Origin: [Mycobacterium] nativiensis
GTDB taxonomy: Bacteria > Actinomycetota > Actinomycetes > Mycobacteriales > Mycobacteriaceae
DNA: 64,000 bases
Direction of reading: 5' to 3'
Assembly: GCF_020172685.1 (NCBI RefSeq)
Contig: NZ_CP083986.1
Location: forward strand, 2,526,487 to 2,590,486
Of the stretch, positions 40,732-50,023 are shown in pieces. Position numbers and translations under genes: made by a program. Positions within the stretch are counted from its first letter, which is position 1. Every line of letters starts with the position of its first letter. The notes under the pieces were generated by a model. That model made no database searches. It saw only the letters and a program-made list of their open reading frames with translations, and was not told where the DNA came from.

Positions 40732-43635
40732 TCACGATGACGAATTGGCGCCGACGTCCTGGATCGGGGTCGACGGGTGTGATGTCCCCGCGCCGTGCGG
40801 TTGACTCGGCCGATGGACCACGATCGGCCACCAGAACCAGCGGCCGGCCAGCGTTGCAATCGCGGGAATGACCAGCGAGCGGACCACCACGGTATCGAGC
40901 AGCAGGCCGAGCCCCACCGTGGTGCCGATCTGGGCGATGTTGTGTGCGTATCCGACCAGCATGGCGAGCATGGTGAATCCGAACACCAGTCCCGCCGTGG
41001 TGACCACCCCGCCGGTGTTGACCATTGCCCGGATGATCCCCGTCTTGATGCCCGCGCCGAGCTCCTCTTTGAATCTGGCCACCAGAAGCATGTTGTAGTC
41101 GGCGCCGACGGCGACGAGGAACACGAAGGACACCGGGGCCACCGACCAGTGCAGTGGATTGCCGATCAGATCCTGCCAGACGAACGCGGACAGGCCCAGC
41201 GCCGACAGGTAGGACAACGCCACCGTTCCGATGACGGCGATCGCGGCGACCAGGCTGCGCAGCAGTAGCAGGATCACGCAGAACACAAAGGCGAATGCCG
41301 CTACCGCACTGGTAAGGAAGTCCTCGCGCGCGAACGCCTCGATGTTGAGCAGAGTTCCACCGGGTCCGCCCAGGCTTACCGTGCTCCCGGCCAGTGACGT
41401 GCCTTTGATCGCCTGCAGTGCCGTCGGGATCACCTCGGCGCTGACATCCATCGCTGCGCGGCTGAACCCCTCCATCTCGGGGGTGATCACCATCCTCGTC
41501 ATGGTGCCGTCGGCGGAGAAGAAGAACGGAAGGGCCTCCTTGTACAGCGGACTGTCGAACGCCTGACTGGGCAGGAAGAAGGACGTGTTCGGGTCCCCTG
41601 CGGCGAAACTGGTGCGGAGTTCATCGGTGAATTCAGTGATCTCGGAAACCTGCGGGACCAGTATCGCCAGGGCGTCGCGCACTGGGGTGACCACCGCCTT
41701 GACCTGGGCAACAAACTCCTTCAAACCGACCAGCTGGTTGGACAGTTCCGGCAGCGTCTGCGCAACTGTTCGGCTGCCGTCGACGACACCGTCGACCAGG
41801 TCGTCGAAGCGGTGCAGATCGTCGAAGACGGTGAAGCCGGTCGCCGCGGTCCGGCAATACTGGTTGGCGCGGCAATCAGGCAGCGAGTCGAGGAACTGCT
41901 GCGCCGGACCGACCGCGTCGCGGACCGAATCCAGCTTCGCCACCATTGCGGTCAGTGACTCCTTCAGTTCGGTTGCGCTGCTGCCGATCTGATTCATGCC
42001 GATGGCGCCGGTACCCAGAGCCTGCTCGACCCCGCGCAGGGTGAGTTCGAGTTGCCCCACTTCTGCGTTGAGGATGATGAGGTCATTGACCCGCTGGCCA
42101 AGCAGAGCGCTCATCTGGCTCAGCCGGCCACCGATGTAGCCGGCTTGGGAGGTCAAAGTGCTCTGATCCAGTGGCGCTCCCAGTGGCCGGGTGATGCCTT
42201 GGACATTGGAGACGCCGCGAATATCCAACAGTGCGTTCGTCAGCTTCGCCAGGGCAATCAGGTCTGCTGGGTTGCGCATATCGTGATCGGCTTCGACCAG
42301 AAAGACACTGGGCGCCATGATGTTCGGCGGCAGATGCCGGTCGGCGGCAGCAAATCCCAGATTGGCCGGCGACGTGCTGGGCTGCGCCGCACGTTCGTTG
42401 TAGCTCGGTTGGAAGGTTGGCAGCACCAGCAGCGCCAGGCCAAGCACTGCCATCGCACCTACCAGGACCGGACCGGGCCAGCGCACCACATAGGTGGCGA
42501 TTCGCCGCCACCGGCGCAGTGAGTTGTCGGCGCGCGGTTCGAAGAGCCCGAATCGGCTCCCCAAGGCCAAGGTTGCGGGCCCGAGCGTCAACGCCGCAGC
42601 CAGCGTGACGACGACGGCGATCGTGCACGGCAGGCCGGCGGTGCTGAACATCGCCAGTCGGGTGAACGTCATACAGGCCGTCGCTCCGGCGATGGTGAGT
42701 CCCGAAGCGATGATGATGTGCTGGGTGCCGCGCAACGCGGTGTAGTAGGCCGTCGTTGGGTCTTCGCCGGCGCGACGCGCCTCCTGATACCTGCCCAGCA
42801 GAAAAATGCCGTAGTCGATTCCGGCGCCCAAGACCATTACCGCCATCAAGGCCGAGGCGAAAATCGATACACCGATGACGTGATGGCTGCCCAGGAACGC
42901 GACGATCGGTCGCCCGACACCCAACCCGGCCCCGGCAACCAGCATCGGCATCGCCACGGTGAACGGAGAACGGTAGACCCAGAACAAAATAGCCCCGACC
43001 AGTGCGCCGCACGCGATCAGTAGCAACAGGATCGAGTCATTGATGGCCACCAGTTCGTCGTTGACGACCGCCGACGGCCCGGTGAGGTGCGCGGTGACGC
43101 CCGGCGGCGCCGGATGAGCGGCGATGATGTCGCGGACTGCCTGCGTCGATTCCATGGCCCGCGCGGTACCCATATTGCCGGCCAGGTTCAGCAGCACGTA
43201 GGCGACCTTGCCGTCGGCGCTCTCGTTGGCCGGGGCGAACTGCGGGTTGGACCACAGGTCCATCATCGAATTGACGTGTGTGGTGTCCTGCCCGATGTCG
43301 TCGAGGAGAAGCGAGTAGTACCGATGGGCCTCCGTGCCGAGCGGCTCGTCGCCCTCCAGCAGCAGGTAGACGAAGTTGTTGGTTCCTGCCCCGCCGAAAT
43401 GGTCCCCCATCTTTGCGATTGCCTGCACCGAAGCGGCGTCGTCGGGCAGGAATGACCTCGCATGCTGTTTGATCACAGTTTCCAGTTGCGGGACAGCAAG
43501 ATTGAGGACGCCGGCGGCGCCCAGCCAGAGCAGCACGATCGGCAGCGACCAGGTGTAGAGCAGCCGCGCGAACCACGGCTGATGGTGAACCGGCGATGCC
43601 GTGGGCTGCTGGCGCCGCTCCGTGAGCGCACTCAC
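40732..43635 (-). CDS. MmpL-family RND transporter
   Basis: 967 residues from the GTG at 43635, which overlaps the mmpS stop (GTGA); the frame is open farther upstream but that part is antisense noise. Two RND halves: TM cluster with MAVMVLGAGIDYGIFLLGRY and its second copy VFLVAVGADYNMLLVARFKE, the paired G-x-x-x-D-Y proton-relay motifs. The large periplasmic loop between carries a coiled segment (about 540-660) with one Cys pair. Exports a lipid or drug with MmpS. Operon mmpS-mmpL under the divergent TetR. Confidence 0.93.
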   Translation of the reverse strand: MSALTERRQQPTASPVHHQPWFARLLYTWSLPIVLLWLGAAGVLNLAVPQLETVIKQHARSFLPDDAASVQAIAKMGDHFGGAGTNNFVYLLLEGDEPLGTEAHRYYSLLLDDIGQDTTHVNSMMDLWSNPQFAPANESADGKVAYVLLNLAGNMGTARAMESTQAVRDIIAAHPAPPGVTAHLTGPSAVVNDELVAINDSILLLLIACGALVGAILFWVYRSPFTVAMPMLVAGAGLGVGRPIVAFLGSHHVIGVSIFASALMAVMVLGAGIDYGIFLLGRYQEARRAGEDPTTAYYTALRGTQHIIIASGLTIAGATACMTFTRLAMFSTAGLPCTIAVVVTLAAALTLGPATLALGSRFGLFEPRADNSLRRWRRIATYVVRWPGPVLVGAMAVLGLALLVLPTFQPSYNERAAQPSTSPANLGFAAADRHLPPNIMAPSVFLVEADHDMRNPADLIALAKLTNALLDIRGVSNVQGITRPLGAPLDQSTLTSQAGYIGGRLSQMSALLGQRVNDLIILNAEVGQLELTLRGVEQALGTGAIGMNQIGSSATELKESLTAMVAKLDSVRDAVGPAQQFLDSLPDCRANQYCRTAATGFTVFDDLHRFDDLVDGVVDGSRTVAQTLPELSNQLVGLKEFVAQVKAVVTPVRDALAILVPQVSEITEFTDELRTSFAAGDPNTSFFLPSQAFDSPLYKEALPFFFSADGTMTRMVITPEMEGFSRAAMDVSAEVIPTALQAIKGTSLAGSTVSLGGPGGTLLNIEAFAREDFLTSAVAAFAFVFCVILLLLRSLVAAIAVIGTVALSYLSALGLSAFVWQDLIGNPLHWSVAPVSFVFLVAVGADYNMLLVARFKEELGAGIKTGIIRAMVNTGGVVTTAGLVFGFTMLAMLVGYAHNIAQIGTTVGLGLLLDTVVVRSLVIPAIATLAGRWFWWPIVVHRPSQPHGAGTSHPSTPIQDVGANSSS

Positions 43636-44051
43636 GAGACGACCACTTTGCACGCCACCGCAGACGATTTCGACGACGCCTCGTCGCGCACATGGCCGTC
43701 GACGGCGATGCGACACGACAGTGGGTCGGTCTCGGCTTGGGCCATCAGTCCCGTCGCGACCGTGAGGCGTCGCGTGTGCAGGGTGGTTTGCCACGGCAAG
43801 GTGGCGGAGAGTTCCTGCACGGTGCCGTCGGCATCGAGGTACGACACCGAGACCGTGGTGCCGGCTTCCCCATCGAGCCGGTACTCCACGGTCTTCTCGT
43901 TGAGTCGACCGATAGCCGGTGGCCGGGGCGACTGAGCGACCGCCGGATCCGGAATGTCGCTCAGTCGCAAATGCGCTATGACCGCTCCCGCGCCGCACAG
44001 CGTCGCGAGCACCACCAGATACACCCACGTCGAACGCCCCCAGGTCGACAA
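43632..44051 (-). CDS. MmpS-family accessory protein
   Basis: 139 residues from a TTG at 44051 (weak start; downstream alternatives would shorten the anchor). Membrane anchor STWVYLVVLATLCGAGAVIA, then KTVEYRLDGEAGTTVSVSYL, the MmpS core (V-x-Y-x-x-x-G-x-x-G-x-x-x-x-V-x-Y-L-D), and LPWQTTLHTRRLTVATGLMA. Partner of the coupled MmpL. A second, partial MmpS is at the left edge of the window. Confidence 0.88.
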   Translation of the reverse strand: MSTWGRSTWVYLVVLATLCGAGAVIAHLRLSDIPDPAVAQSPRPPAIGRLNEKTVEYRLDGEAGTTVSVSYLDADGTVQELSATLPWQTTLHTRRLTVATGLMAQAETDPLSCRIAVDGHVRDEASSKSSAVACKVVVS

Positions 44052-44098
44052 ATCCGTCAGCCTCTCTCGAAACGGCCACCGCAGGAAACCGGTCTGCG

Positions 44099-44150
44099 CT
44101 ATACCAATTGGTCTACTGGGAACCGGACGTTAGTAGACCGATTGGTATAG
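44099..44150. promoter_or_regulatory. Duplicated TetR operator upstream of mmpS-mmpL
   Basis: CTATACCAATTGGTCTAC (44099-44116) and, inverted, GTAGACCGATTGGTATAG (44133-44150): 18-bp copies with one mismatch. Each is itself nearly palindromic around ACCAATTGGT. Placed between divergent mmpS and tetR, 40 bp before the tetR start. Confidence 0.85.
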
Positions 44151-44189
44151 TGCAACCGGAACGGCAGAGAGCGACTGGCGAAGGCAGCG

Positions 44190-44759
44190 ATGACAGCACG
44201 TACCCGACTCATTGGCAGCGCGATCGCGCTGCTGCAGCGCAAGGGTGTGGCCGGCACGGGAATCGCCCAGTTGCTCGAGCACAGCGGCATCGCCAGGCGT
44301 TCGGTCTACCTCAACTTTCCCGGCGGCAAAGCAGAACTCATCACCGATGCGGCCGCCTCGGCGGGGAAAGTGATCTCCAACGCAATCCGGAGCCTGGCGG
44401 CCGAGTCCGATCCGGTTGCCGCGGTTCAGGAATTTGTGGCCCTGTGGAAGGACGCCCTCGTGGGCAGCGATTTCGAGGCAGGCTGCCCGATCGTGGCCGC
44501 GGCACTGGGGAGGTCAGAGGCCCCCGGTGCCGCCGACGTCGCAGGCGAAGTCTTCACCGACTGGGAACACTTGTTTGCGGCCCGACTAGAAGGGGCCGGC
44601 GTGGCGGCTGAAACCGCGTTGCGGCTGGCCACCACCACCATTGCGGCGGTCGAAGGCGCGCTGATCATGTCCTTGGCGGTGCGCTCAGTGGCGCCCCTGC
44701 AACGGGCCGGCCAGATGGTCGCAGAACTCATCGCGCACCACACCGGCAGGCCTTCGTAA
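44190..44759 (+). CDS. TetR family repressor of the mmpS-mmpL operon
   Basis: 189 residues. TARTRLIGSAIALLQRKGVA and AQLLEHSGIARRSVYLNFPG give the helix-turn-helix; the YxaF/LmrA-like subgroup is suggested by LNFPGGKAELI and the single Cys in EAGCPIVAAAL. Its operator form (TAGACCAATTGGTATA-like) also resembles LmrA/YxaF sites. Likely senses the compound exported by the divergent MmpL. Confidence 0.9.
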   Translation: MTARTRLIGSAIALLQRKGVAGTGIAQLLEHSGIARRSVYLNFPGGKAELITDAAASAGKVISNAIRSLAAESDPVAAVQEFVALWKDALVGSDFEAGCPIVAAALGRSEAPGAADVAGEVFTDWEHLFAARLEGAGVAAETALRLATTTIAAVEGALIMSLAVRSVAPLQRAGQMVAELIAHHTGRPS

Positions 44760-44910
44760 GGCGCGTCGCCGGCCCGGCCAGTCTCGGTGATCGCCCGCCA
44801 CGAGCTTTGATGTCCCTGACCGAACGGTGAAACGGGCTGTCTCGCAGCAGTCCTAATTCTGCCTGTGAGTTCACGAACCCAGCCTGTTGGATTGGGTTGG
44901 CAGTGCCCGG

Positions 44911-44929
44911 TCAGGTTAGGCTGCCCTCG
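44911..44929. promoter_or_regulatory. Possible IdeR iron box
   Basis: TCAGGTTAGGCTGCCCTCG matches 14 of 19 positions of the IdeR consensus TTAGGTTAGGCTAACCTAA, including ten consecutive bases (AGGTTAGGCT). Lies 39 bp before the diiron desaturase gene. Below a strong match, so tentative. Confidence 0.35.
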
Positions 44930-44967
44930 TGCTCGGGGGGTGATGAGCGAGCCGCAAAGGGGGTGCG

Positions 44968-45942
44968 ATGTCACGGCGTTTGACCGATCTGGAGATCCGC
45001 GGCGAATTGGAGCCGGTCGCTGCGGCCAATGTCAACCGGCACGAGGCGGCGGCTCCTGCGTGGAACCCGCATGACTACGTGCCGTGGGATCGTGGCCGTG
45101 CTTTTGCCAGGACGGGCGGAATCGATTGGGCGCCGGAGCAATCGCAACTCAGTGACGTTGCGCGAGCGGCGATGATCACCAATCTGCTTACCGAGGACAA
45201 CCTGCCCTCGTATCACCGTGAGGCGGCCGAGCACTTCTCACTCAACGATGCCTGGGCGGCCTGGGTGGGCCGGTGGACCGCCGAGGAGAACCGCCACGGC
45301 ATCGCGATCCGCGACTATCTCGTTGTGACTCGCGGCGTCGACCCCATCGCGCTGGAGCAGGCACGCATGCAGCACGTGGCCAACGGGTTTGGGGCCACCG
45401 CAGAAGAGGTGGCGCGACACAAGACCGATTTTCTGCTGTCGGTCGCCTATGTGACGTTCCAGGAACTCGCTACCCGCGTGAGTCACCGCAACACCGGCAA
45501 GGTGTGCAACGACCCGGTCGCGGACCGACTCCTGCAACGTATTGCTGCCGACGAGAACCTGCACATGATCTTCTACCGCAACGTATGCGGTGCAGCATTG
45601 GATCTTGTGCCCGACCAAGCGCTCGAGGCGGTCTGCGACGTGGTCGAGAACTTCCGGATGCCCGGCCAAGGAATGCCGAATTTCCGCCGTAACGGCGTTT
45701 TGATGGCCAAGCACGGAATCTACGATCCACGGCAGCATCTCGACGAGGTCGTTCGACCGACCCTACGCAAGTGGCGAATCTTCGAACGCGATGACTTTTC
45801 ATCCTGCGGCGAACAACGCCGGGAGAAGCTCGCCGCGTATCTCGAAAACCTTGAACGCCAGGTGATCAGGTTCGAGGAGCAGCGCGACCGGCGTTTTGCC
45901 CGCGCGGCGCTGCGCAAAGAAGAAGAAGCGAAAGCCGGGTAG
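44968..45942 (+). CDS. Acyl-ACP desaturase, diiron (DesA type)
   Basis: 324 residues, RBS AAAGGGGG before the ATG. The two diiron boxes are WTAEENRHGIAIRDYL (E-E-N-R-H, about 107) and RIAADENLHMIFYRNV (D-E-N-L-H, about 194). LLTEDNLPSYHREAAEHF supplies the first ligand Glu. This is the soluble stearoyl-ACP desaturase fold. It would introduce a double bond into an acyl-ACP chain, in mycobacteria for mycolate or unsaturated lipid synthesis. Convergent with the acetyltransferase gene. Confidence 0.92.
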   Translation: MSRRLTDLEIRGELEPVAAANVNRHEAAAPAWNPHDYVPWDRGRAFARTGGIDWAPEQSQLSDVARAAMITNLLTEDNLPSYHREAAEHFSLNDAWAAWVGRWTAEENRHGIAIRDYLVVTRGVDPIALEQARMQHVANGFGATAEEVARHKTDFLLSVAYVTFQELATRVSHRNTGKVCNDPVADRLLQRIAADENLHMIFYRNVCGAALDLVPDQALEAVCDVVENFRMPGQGMPNFRRNGVLMAKHGIYDPRQHLDEVVRPTLRKWRIFERDDFSSCGEQRREKLAAYLENLERQVIRFEEQRDRRFARAALRKEEEAKAG

Positions 45943-45959
45943 CGGGCCGACGGGGTTGC

Positions 45960-47432
45960 CTACTCGAGTTCGGCGGTCCCATCCGCGTTGACGGCCACCT
46001 TGGCCCCGGCGATGTCCTCCCGGGTACTGGCCTCGGCCTGCGACGCATCGGTGATCACCGCGAGAGCCCGGCTACCGCTGGGGGTCCGCACCGCGACGAA
46101 TATTTTCTCGGCGACGCCATCCCGGTCCACCGGCGTGGTCCAGGTCTCCAGGGTCCCGATCCCCGACCAGCCGTCCTCGGCGGTGACGGTGGGTTCCGCA
46201 TCGACCGCTGCTTGTACATCCTCCCAACGGAATTCATCGGTCGGCGGCTCGGTGCTGTACACCCCGAAGCTGTGCTTGCTCAGATAGCCGCCATTGGCGG
46301 TGATCAACCCGACCTGTCCCGGAGCGGCGGCCAGTTTCTCGGCCATAGTGGCGATCGAATGGGAGACGTAGTTGTTCCAGGGGCCGCCGGCGAAGGTCAA
46401 TCCGCCGGTGACCGTCAGCGGACGGCGCGGATCGTCCAACCCCAGTCCGAGCTCCTTGGCGGCGACCTGCACTGCTGACGGGAAACACGAGTACACGTCC
46501 ACCGCGTCGATGTCGTCGAGGCCTCGACCGGCCAGCTCCAGGACCCGGCGGCCGGCGATCCGGATCGCCGGTGATGCGGCAAAGGACGCCCGCTCACCGA
46601 TCAGGTACGTGTCGTGGGCGTCGGTTCCGGCATACGGGAAAACCCAGCGTTCCCTGGGGATCTGCAGTGCGGTCGCTTTCTCCACCGAGGTCAGGATCAG
46701 TGCCGCGCCCTGATCGACCATGTTGTTCGAGTTCATCAACTTGGTGTAGGGCCAGCTGATCATCCGGTTCGTCGGGCCGGGCTGCCAGATCTCTTCGGCC
46801 GGTACCGCCTGGCGGCTCCAGGCATGCGGATTGTCCTGCGCCACCTCGCTGAATCGGGACCACAGGGCGCCGATGCGGCGGCGGTGAGCATCGGGTGACT
46901 CCCCCGCCTCGATCCGCAGAGCCTGCTCGAACATCGGATAGACGAACGAGGGTGCGACCAGGCCGATCCTGATCTCGGCAGGTCCGGCCATCTCGAATTC
47001 CGGATCGCTCGGCGCCATCGGTACCGAGGCGTCCTGTTCGGTCCCGGTCAGCCGTTCGCCCCGAGCCTTCAACCTGTTTCGGGTACGCCAGGTTTCGCCG
47101 CCGGCGATCAGCACGATGTCATTGCGGCCCTGCAGAATGTCCAGGCATGCCTGGTTCACCAATGACTGCGGAACATTACCGCCGATCGGGGTGTAGCGCG
47201 TGGCGGCATCGGGTGCGCCGATGCGCTGTGCCAGCAGCAGGCCCGGGTCCCGGTAGCGCACGGACAACAGGTTGACGATCCGGACCGCGTCGACGGCTTC
47301 GAGCACGTTGGCGTCGGCGGCGGCGCGGGTTGCCGCCTCCATCAGGTCCAGCGGTTCGGCCGCAGGATTCTCGTCGCGCTGATTCACCTGGCCGTAGCCG
47401 ACCAGTACCGGGGTTCGGGGGTTAAGTGCCAC
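45960..47432 (-). CDS. Thiolase-like acetyl-CoA acetyltransferase (Rv1867-like)
   Basis: 490 residues from the GTG at 47432 (ALNPRTPVLVGYGQVNQRDE); the upstream extension is not conserved. Thiolase-superfamily motifs: VNQACLDILQGRNDIVLIAGGE around 115, DIDAVDVYSCFPSAVQVAAK, and GLTFAGGPWNNYVSHSIATM then LITANGGYLSKHSFGVYS. The classical Cys-acylation site is weak, as in this long subfamily, which carries an extra C-terminal domain (VDRDGVAEKIFVAVRTPSGS). Probably acts on acyl-CoA in lipid metabolism. A remnant of a paralogue lies at 40654. Confidence 0.85.
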   Translation of the reverse strand: MALNPRTPVLVGYGQVNQRDENPAAEPLDLMEAATRAAADANVLEAVDAVRIVNLLSVRYRDPGLLLAQRIGAPDAATRYTPIGGNVPQSLVNQACLDILQGRNDIVLIAGGETWRTRNRLKARGERLTGTEQDASVPMAPSDPEFEMAGPAEIRIGLVAPSFVYPMFEQALRIEAGESPDAHRRRIGALWSRFSEVAQDNPHAWSRQAVPAEEIWQPGPTNRMISWPYTKLMNSNNMVDQGAALILTSVEKATALQIPRERWVFPYAGTDAHDTYLIGERASFAASPAIRIAGRRVLELAGRGLDDIDAVDVYSCFPSAVQVAAKELGLGLDDPRRPLTVTGGLTFAGGPWNNYVSHSIATMAEKLAAAPGQVGLITANGGYLSKHSFGVYSTEPPTDEFRWEDVQAAVDAEPTVTAEDGWSGIGTLETWTTPVDRDGVAEKIFVAVRTPSGSRALAVITDASQAEASTREDIAGAKVAVNADGTAELE

Positions 47433-47758
47433 TGAGGATTCCTCTCCGGATGCCTGCCGACGGACAGCTCGGCGTGTTGCCTGCTCCACAGCCTTGCGGA
47501 CACCAGCGTGCGCCGTAAACGACAAGCACGGAAACCCGTAAGTGAGCGTTCGGCACATCTGGCCGTCACGGCGCATGTCTCAGGCGGAAACGTACCGGTG
47601 TCCCAATGTGCGCTTTACATCGCCCCGACACCAGCAGCTGGCGGTCGCCCTGGCAGCGGCGGACGACGGCGCCTGACCTTCACCAGACTTTACAAAAACA
47701 CCTCATACTGTCACGCTGGCGGCCGAGATGCCCGCGTCAACAAACGAGGAGTCAACAG
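47433..47758. other. 326-bp divergent gap
   Basis: Separates the acetyltransferase and SDR genes. CATACT at about 47704 could be a -10 for the SDR gene, and ACGAGGA its ribosome site. No operator with convincing symmetry and no small gene seen. Confidence 0.5.
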
Positions 47759-48613
47759 GTGACCCGTACCGAATTCTCCGGCCGCACCATGCTGGTTTCC
47801 GGAGGTAGCCGCGGTATCGGACTGGCAATCGGCCTGGGCGCCGCACGATTGGGCGCCAATGTGGTGCTGCTGGCCAAGACCGCCGAACCCCACCCCCGGC
47901 TGCCGGGAACGGTGCACACCGCCGCTGCCGAGATCGAAGCGGCCGGCGGCAAGTCGCTGGCGGTCGTCGGGGATGTGCGCAGCGAGGACGACGTCCGGCG
48001 TGCTGTCGAAGCCGCAGTGGACCGGTTCGGTGGCATCGACGTCTGCGTGAACAATGCCAGCGCGATCGCCGTCGAACCGACCGAGCGGTTGTCTGCCAAG
48101 AAATTCGATCTGATGCAGGACATCAACGTCCGCGGGACATTCCTGTTGACCAAAGCGTGCCTGCCACACCTGCGGCGCTCGGCAGCTGCGCACGTCCTGA
48201 CCATCGCTCCCCCGCTCAATCTGAACCCGTATTGGCTGGGCGTGCACCCGTCTTACACGTTGTCCAAGTACGGCATGACGCTGCTGTCGCTGGGGTGGGC
48301 CGCCGAATATGCCGACGCCGGAATTGCTTTCAGCTGCCTGTGGCCCGAGACCTATATCGCCACATCCGCGGTGGCCAACTCACCGGACGCCGAGCAGCTG
48401 ATCGCCAAGTCGCGCAGCCCGCAGATCATGGCGGACGCAGCCGTGGAGATCCTGGGGCGGCCAGCCGCGGAAGCGACCGGGCAGTGCTACATCGACGCCG
48501 ACGTGCTGGCCGAGGCGGGCGTGACGGACTTCTCCGGCTACGGCGGTGGAACGGATCCGCTGATGGACTTCTTCGTCGACCGGCCGCTGGGCGGCGGTGC
48601 CGCGGCCGAGTGA
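47759..48613 (+). CDS. Short-chain dehydrogenase/reductase (HSDL2-like)
   Basis: 284 residues from the GTG at 47759 after ACGAGGA. Cofactor motif LVSGGSRGIGLAIGLGAARL, then VCVNNASAI (N-N-A-S), INVRGTFLLTKACLPHL and catalytic S-Y-x3-K in HPSYTLSKYGMTLLSLGWAA. TIAPPLNLNPYWLGVHPSYT is typical of hydroxysteroid dehydrogenase-like protein 2 relatives. NAD(P)-dependent; probably acts in fatty acyl or sterol metabolism. Divergent from the acetyltransferase gene. Confidence 0.9.
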   Translation: MTRTEFSGRTMLVSGGSRGIGLAIGLGAARLGANVVLLAKTAEPHPRLPGTVHTAAAEIEAAGGKSLAVVGDVRSEDDVRRAVEAAVDRFGGIDVCVNNASAIAVEPTERLSAKKFDLMQDINVRGTFLLTKACLPHLRRSAAAHVLTIAPPLNLNPYWLGVHPSYTLSKYGMTLLSLGWAAEYADAGIAFSCLWPETYIATSAVANSPDAEQLIAKSRSPQIMADAAVEILGRPAAEATGQCYIDADVLAEAGVTDFSGYGGGTDPLMDFFVDRPLGGGAAAE

Positions 48614-48626
48614 ACCGCCAGCGGGC

Positions 48627-49262
48627 TCAGCGTAGGTAGACCTCGCTGCCGCTGGGATATCCGCCACCGGTCGTGGTGACGTGAACGTGGTCGTAGTGCC
48701 CGTACCCGCCGCGCTGTGCGCCACCGCCGGGTGTGTAGTACACCCCGCGCCAGATGGCGTCCTGCAGGCCGAAGCGGCCGGCGTTCTCCATCACGTAGGC
48801 CACGATCGAGTCGCCGAGCGCGATGCCCTCGGCACTGCCGGGGTTGGGGATCATGACGTCGAGCGCCAGGCCGTTGGGGTGCCAACGCAGGGCGTCGGCG
48901 CGTACGCCGCCGATCTGGTGGATCCCGGGGAAGGCATCGCTGATACTGCGGGCAGCCTGGATCGTTCTGACCTGAAGGCCACGTTCCGGCGCGACCCCGG
49001 CCGGCAGGAAACGGGACACCATCCGCATCCGCGATGCTGCCGAAACTCCGGCGGGTGTGCCCTGCTGCAGGTAGTCGGCGGGCGCCGCCACCAGCTGCAA
49101 TCCGCCTGGTGAATCGTCCTCAGCAACCACCGGCGCGGCTTCTTTGGTGACAGTCGGAGGTGTGCTGCCGCCCACAGCAAAGAAAACGGCCACCGGTGCG
49201 ATGACTGCTGCCATCCATGCCGATGACTTTCGGCGCTGGTTGGCTAACTCGTGTCGACCCAC
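48627..49262 (-). CDS. Secreted peptidase-fold protein (ARB-07466/VldE-like C-terminal domain)
   Basis: 211 residues. N-terminal membrane or signal segment AWMAAVIAPVAVFFAVGGS, a Pro-rich linker, then a compact domain (95-211). It has RWHPNGLALDVMIPNPGS and YGHYDHVHVTTTGGGYP, a His-x6-Asp ... His-x-His pattern like that of LAS zinc peptidases. It may bind or cleave peptidoglycan stem peptides. Convergent with the SDR gene. Confidence 0.7.
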   Translation of the reverse strand: MGRHELANQRRKSSAWMAAVIAPVAVFFAVGGSTPPTVTKEAAPVVAEDDSPGGLQLVAAPADYLQQGTPAGVSAASRMRMVSRFLPAGVAPERGLQVRTIQAARSISDAFPGIHQIGGVRADALRWHPNGLALDVMIPNPGSAEGIALGDSIVAYVMENAGRFGLQDAIWRGVYYTPGGGAQRGGYGHYDHVHVTTTGGGYPSGSEVYLR

Positions 49263-49394
49263 GGGTAGATACGATACGAGAATTCTGGCTAATAGTCACA
49301 AATTTATAAAGCTCAGGAAACATTTTAGTTTCCGAGGTCACGCCGAGGTTGGCGACCGACGCCGATCGCACCCTGTTCGCGCAGTTCAACGGGC

Positions 49395-49437
49395 CTTAGG
49401 TGGTGCAGCGCACAGCCGCAAAGGTAGAACACCTAAG
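49395..49437. promoter_or_regulatory. Hyphenated inverted repeat upstream of the DUF732 gene
   Basis: CTTAGGTG (49395-49402) and CACCTAAG (49430-49437) are perfect 8-bp arms separated by 27 bases, ending 24 bp before the start. Could be a regulatory stem or paired half-sites. Confidence 0.4.
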
Positions 49438-49460
49438 CAGATGGGTTTAGACTGCCACCC

Positions 49461-49793
49461 ATGAAGTCGACGACTCTTGCCGCCGCGATCATGGGCTTGG
49501 CGGTGGCCCTGGCTGGACCTGCGCACGCCGATCCCGACATTGATTTCGCCAACGAATTGCACACCTACGGGATCTACGGCCCGCGCGACTACAACGCCTG
49601 GCTGGGCAAGATCGTCTGCGAGCGTCTGGACAAGGGCGTGGACGGTGACGCCGCCAAATCGGTGCGCTTCATCAGCCCCAACCTGCAGAAGGGCACCAAC
49701 CAGGCGCAGGCCTGGAAGTTCCTCGGCGCCTCGATCAACACCTACTGCCCGGACAAGCGGCCGGTACTGGAGCGCGCAGCACAGCAGAGCTGA
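49461..49793 (+). CDS. DUF732 secreted protein
   Basis: 110 residues. Signal peptide STTLAAAIMGLAVALAGPAHA cleaved before DPD. The mature domain has the DUF732 pattern: FANELHTYGIYGPRDYNAWL then KIVCERLDKGVDGDAAKSV, a Lys-Gly-Thr-Asn turn and FLGASINTYCPDKRPVLERA, with two Cys likely forming a disulfide. A mycobacterium-specific family of unknown function. Confidence 0.9.
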   Translation: MKSTTLAAAIMGLAVALAGPAHADPDIDFANELHTYGIYGPRDYNAWLGKIVCERLDKGVDGDAAKSVRFISPNLQKGTNQAQAWKFLGASINTYCPDKRPVLERAAQQS

Positions 49794-50023
49794 TGAACGT
49801 CAGCCAGCTGTAGAAGAACACACTGTTCGCTCTGTGCGTGCGTTTCAACGACGGGGCGCCCGGCGATGGTTCGCTGACGCCGGACTGACCGTCGACGATC
49901 TTGAATGTTCTGGCATGACCGCACATTTCGCTATCCACAAACAGTGGGTTCCATAAGTCCCTAGCCAGGTCGGTTTCTACGACTAAGGTCGTAGCTATCC
50001 CCATCCGACCGGCGAGAGGGGCC

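Noticed and set aside
43636..44079. N-terminal extension of MmpL by 148 codons
   Set aside because: It is out-of-frame reading of the mmpS gene; the GTGA overlap at 43632-43635 gives the natural MmpL start.
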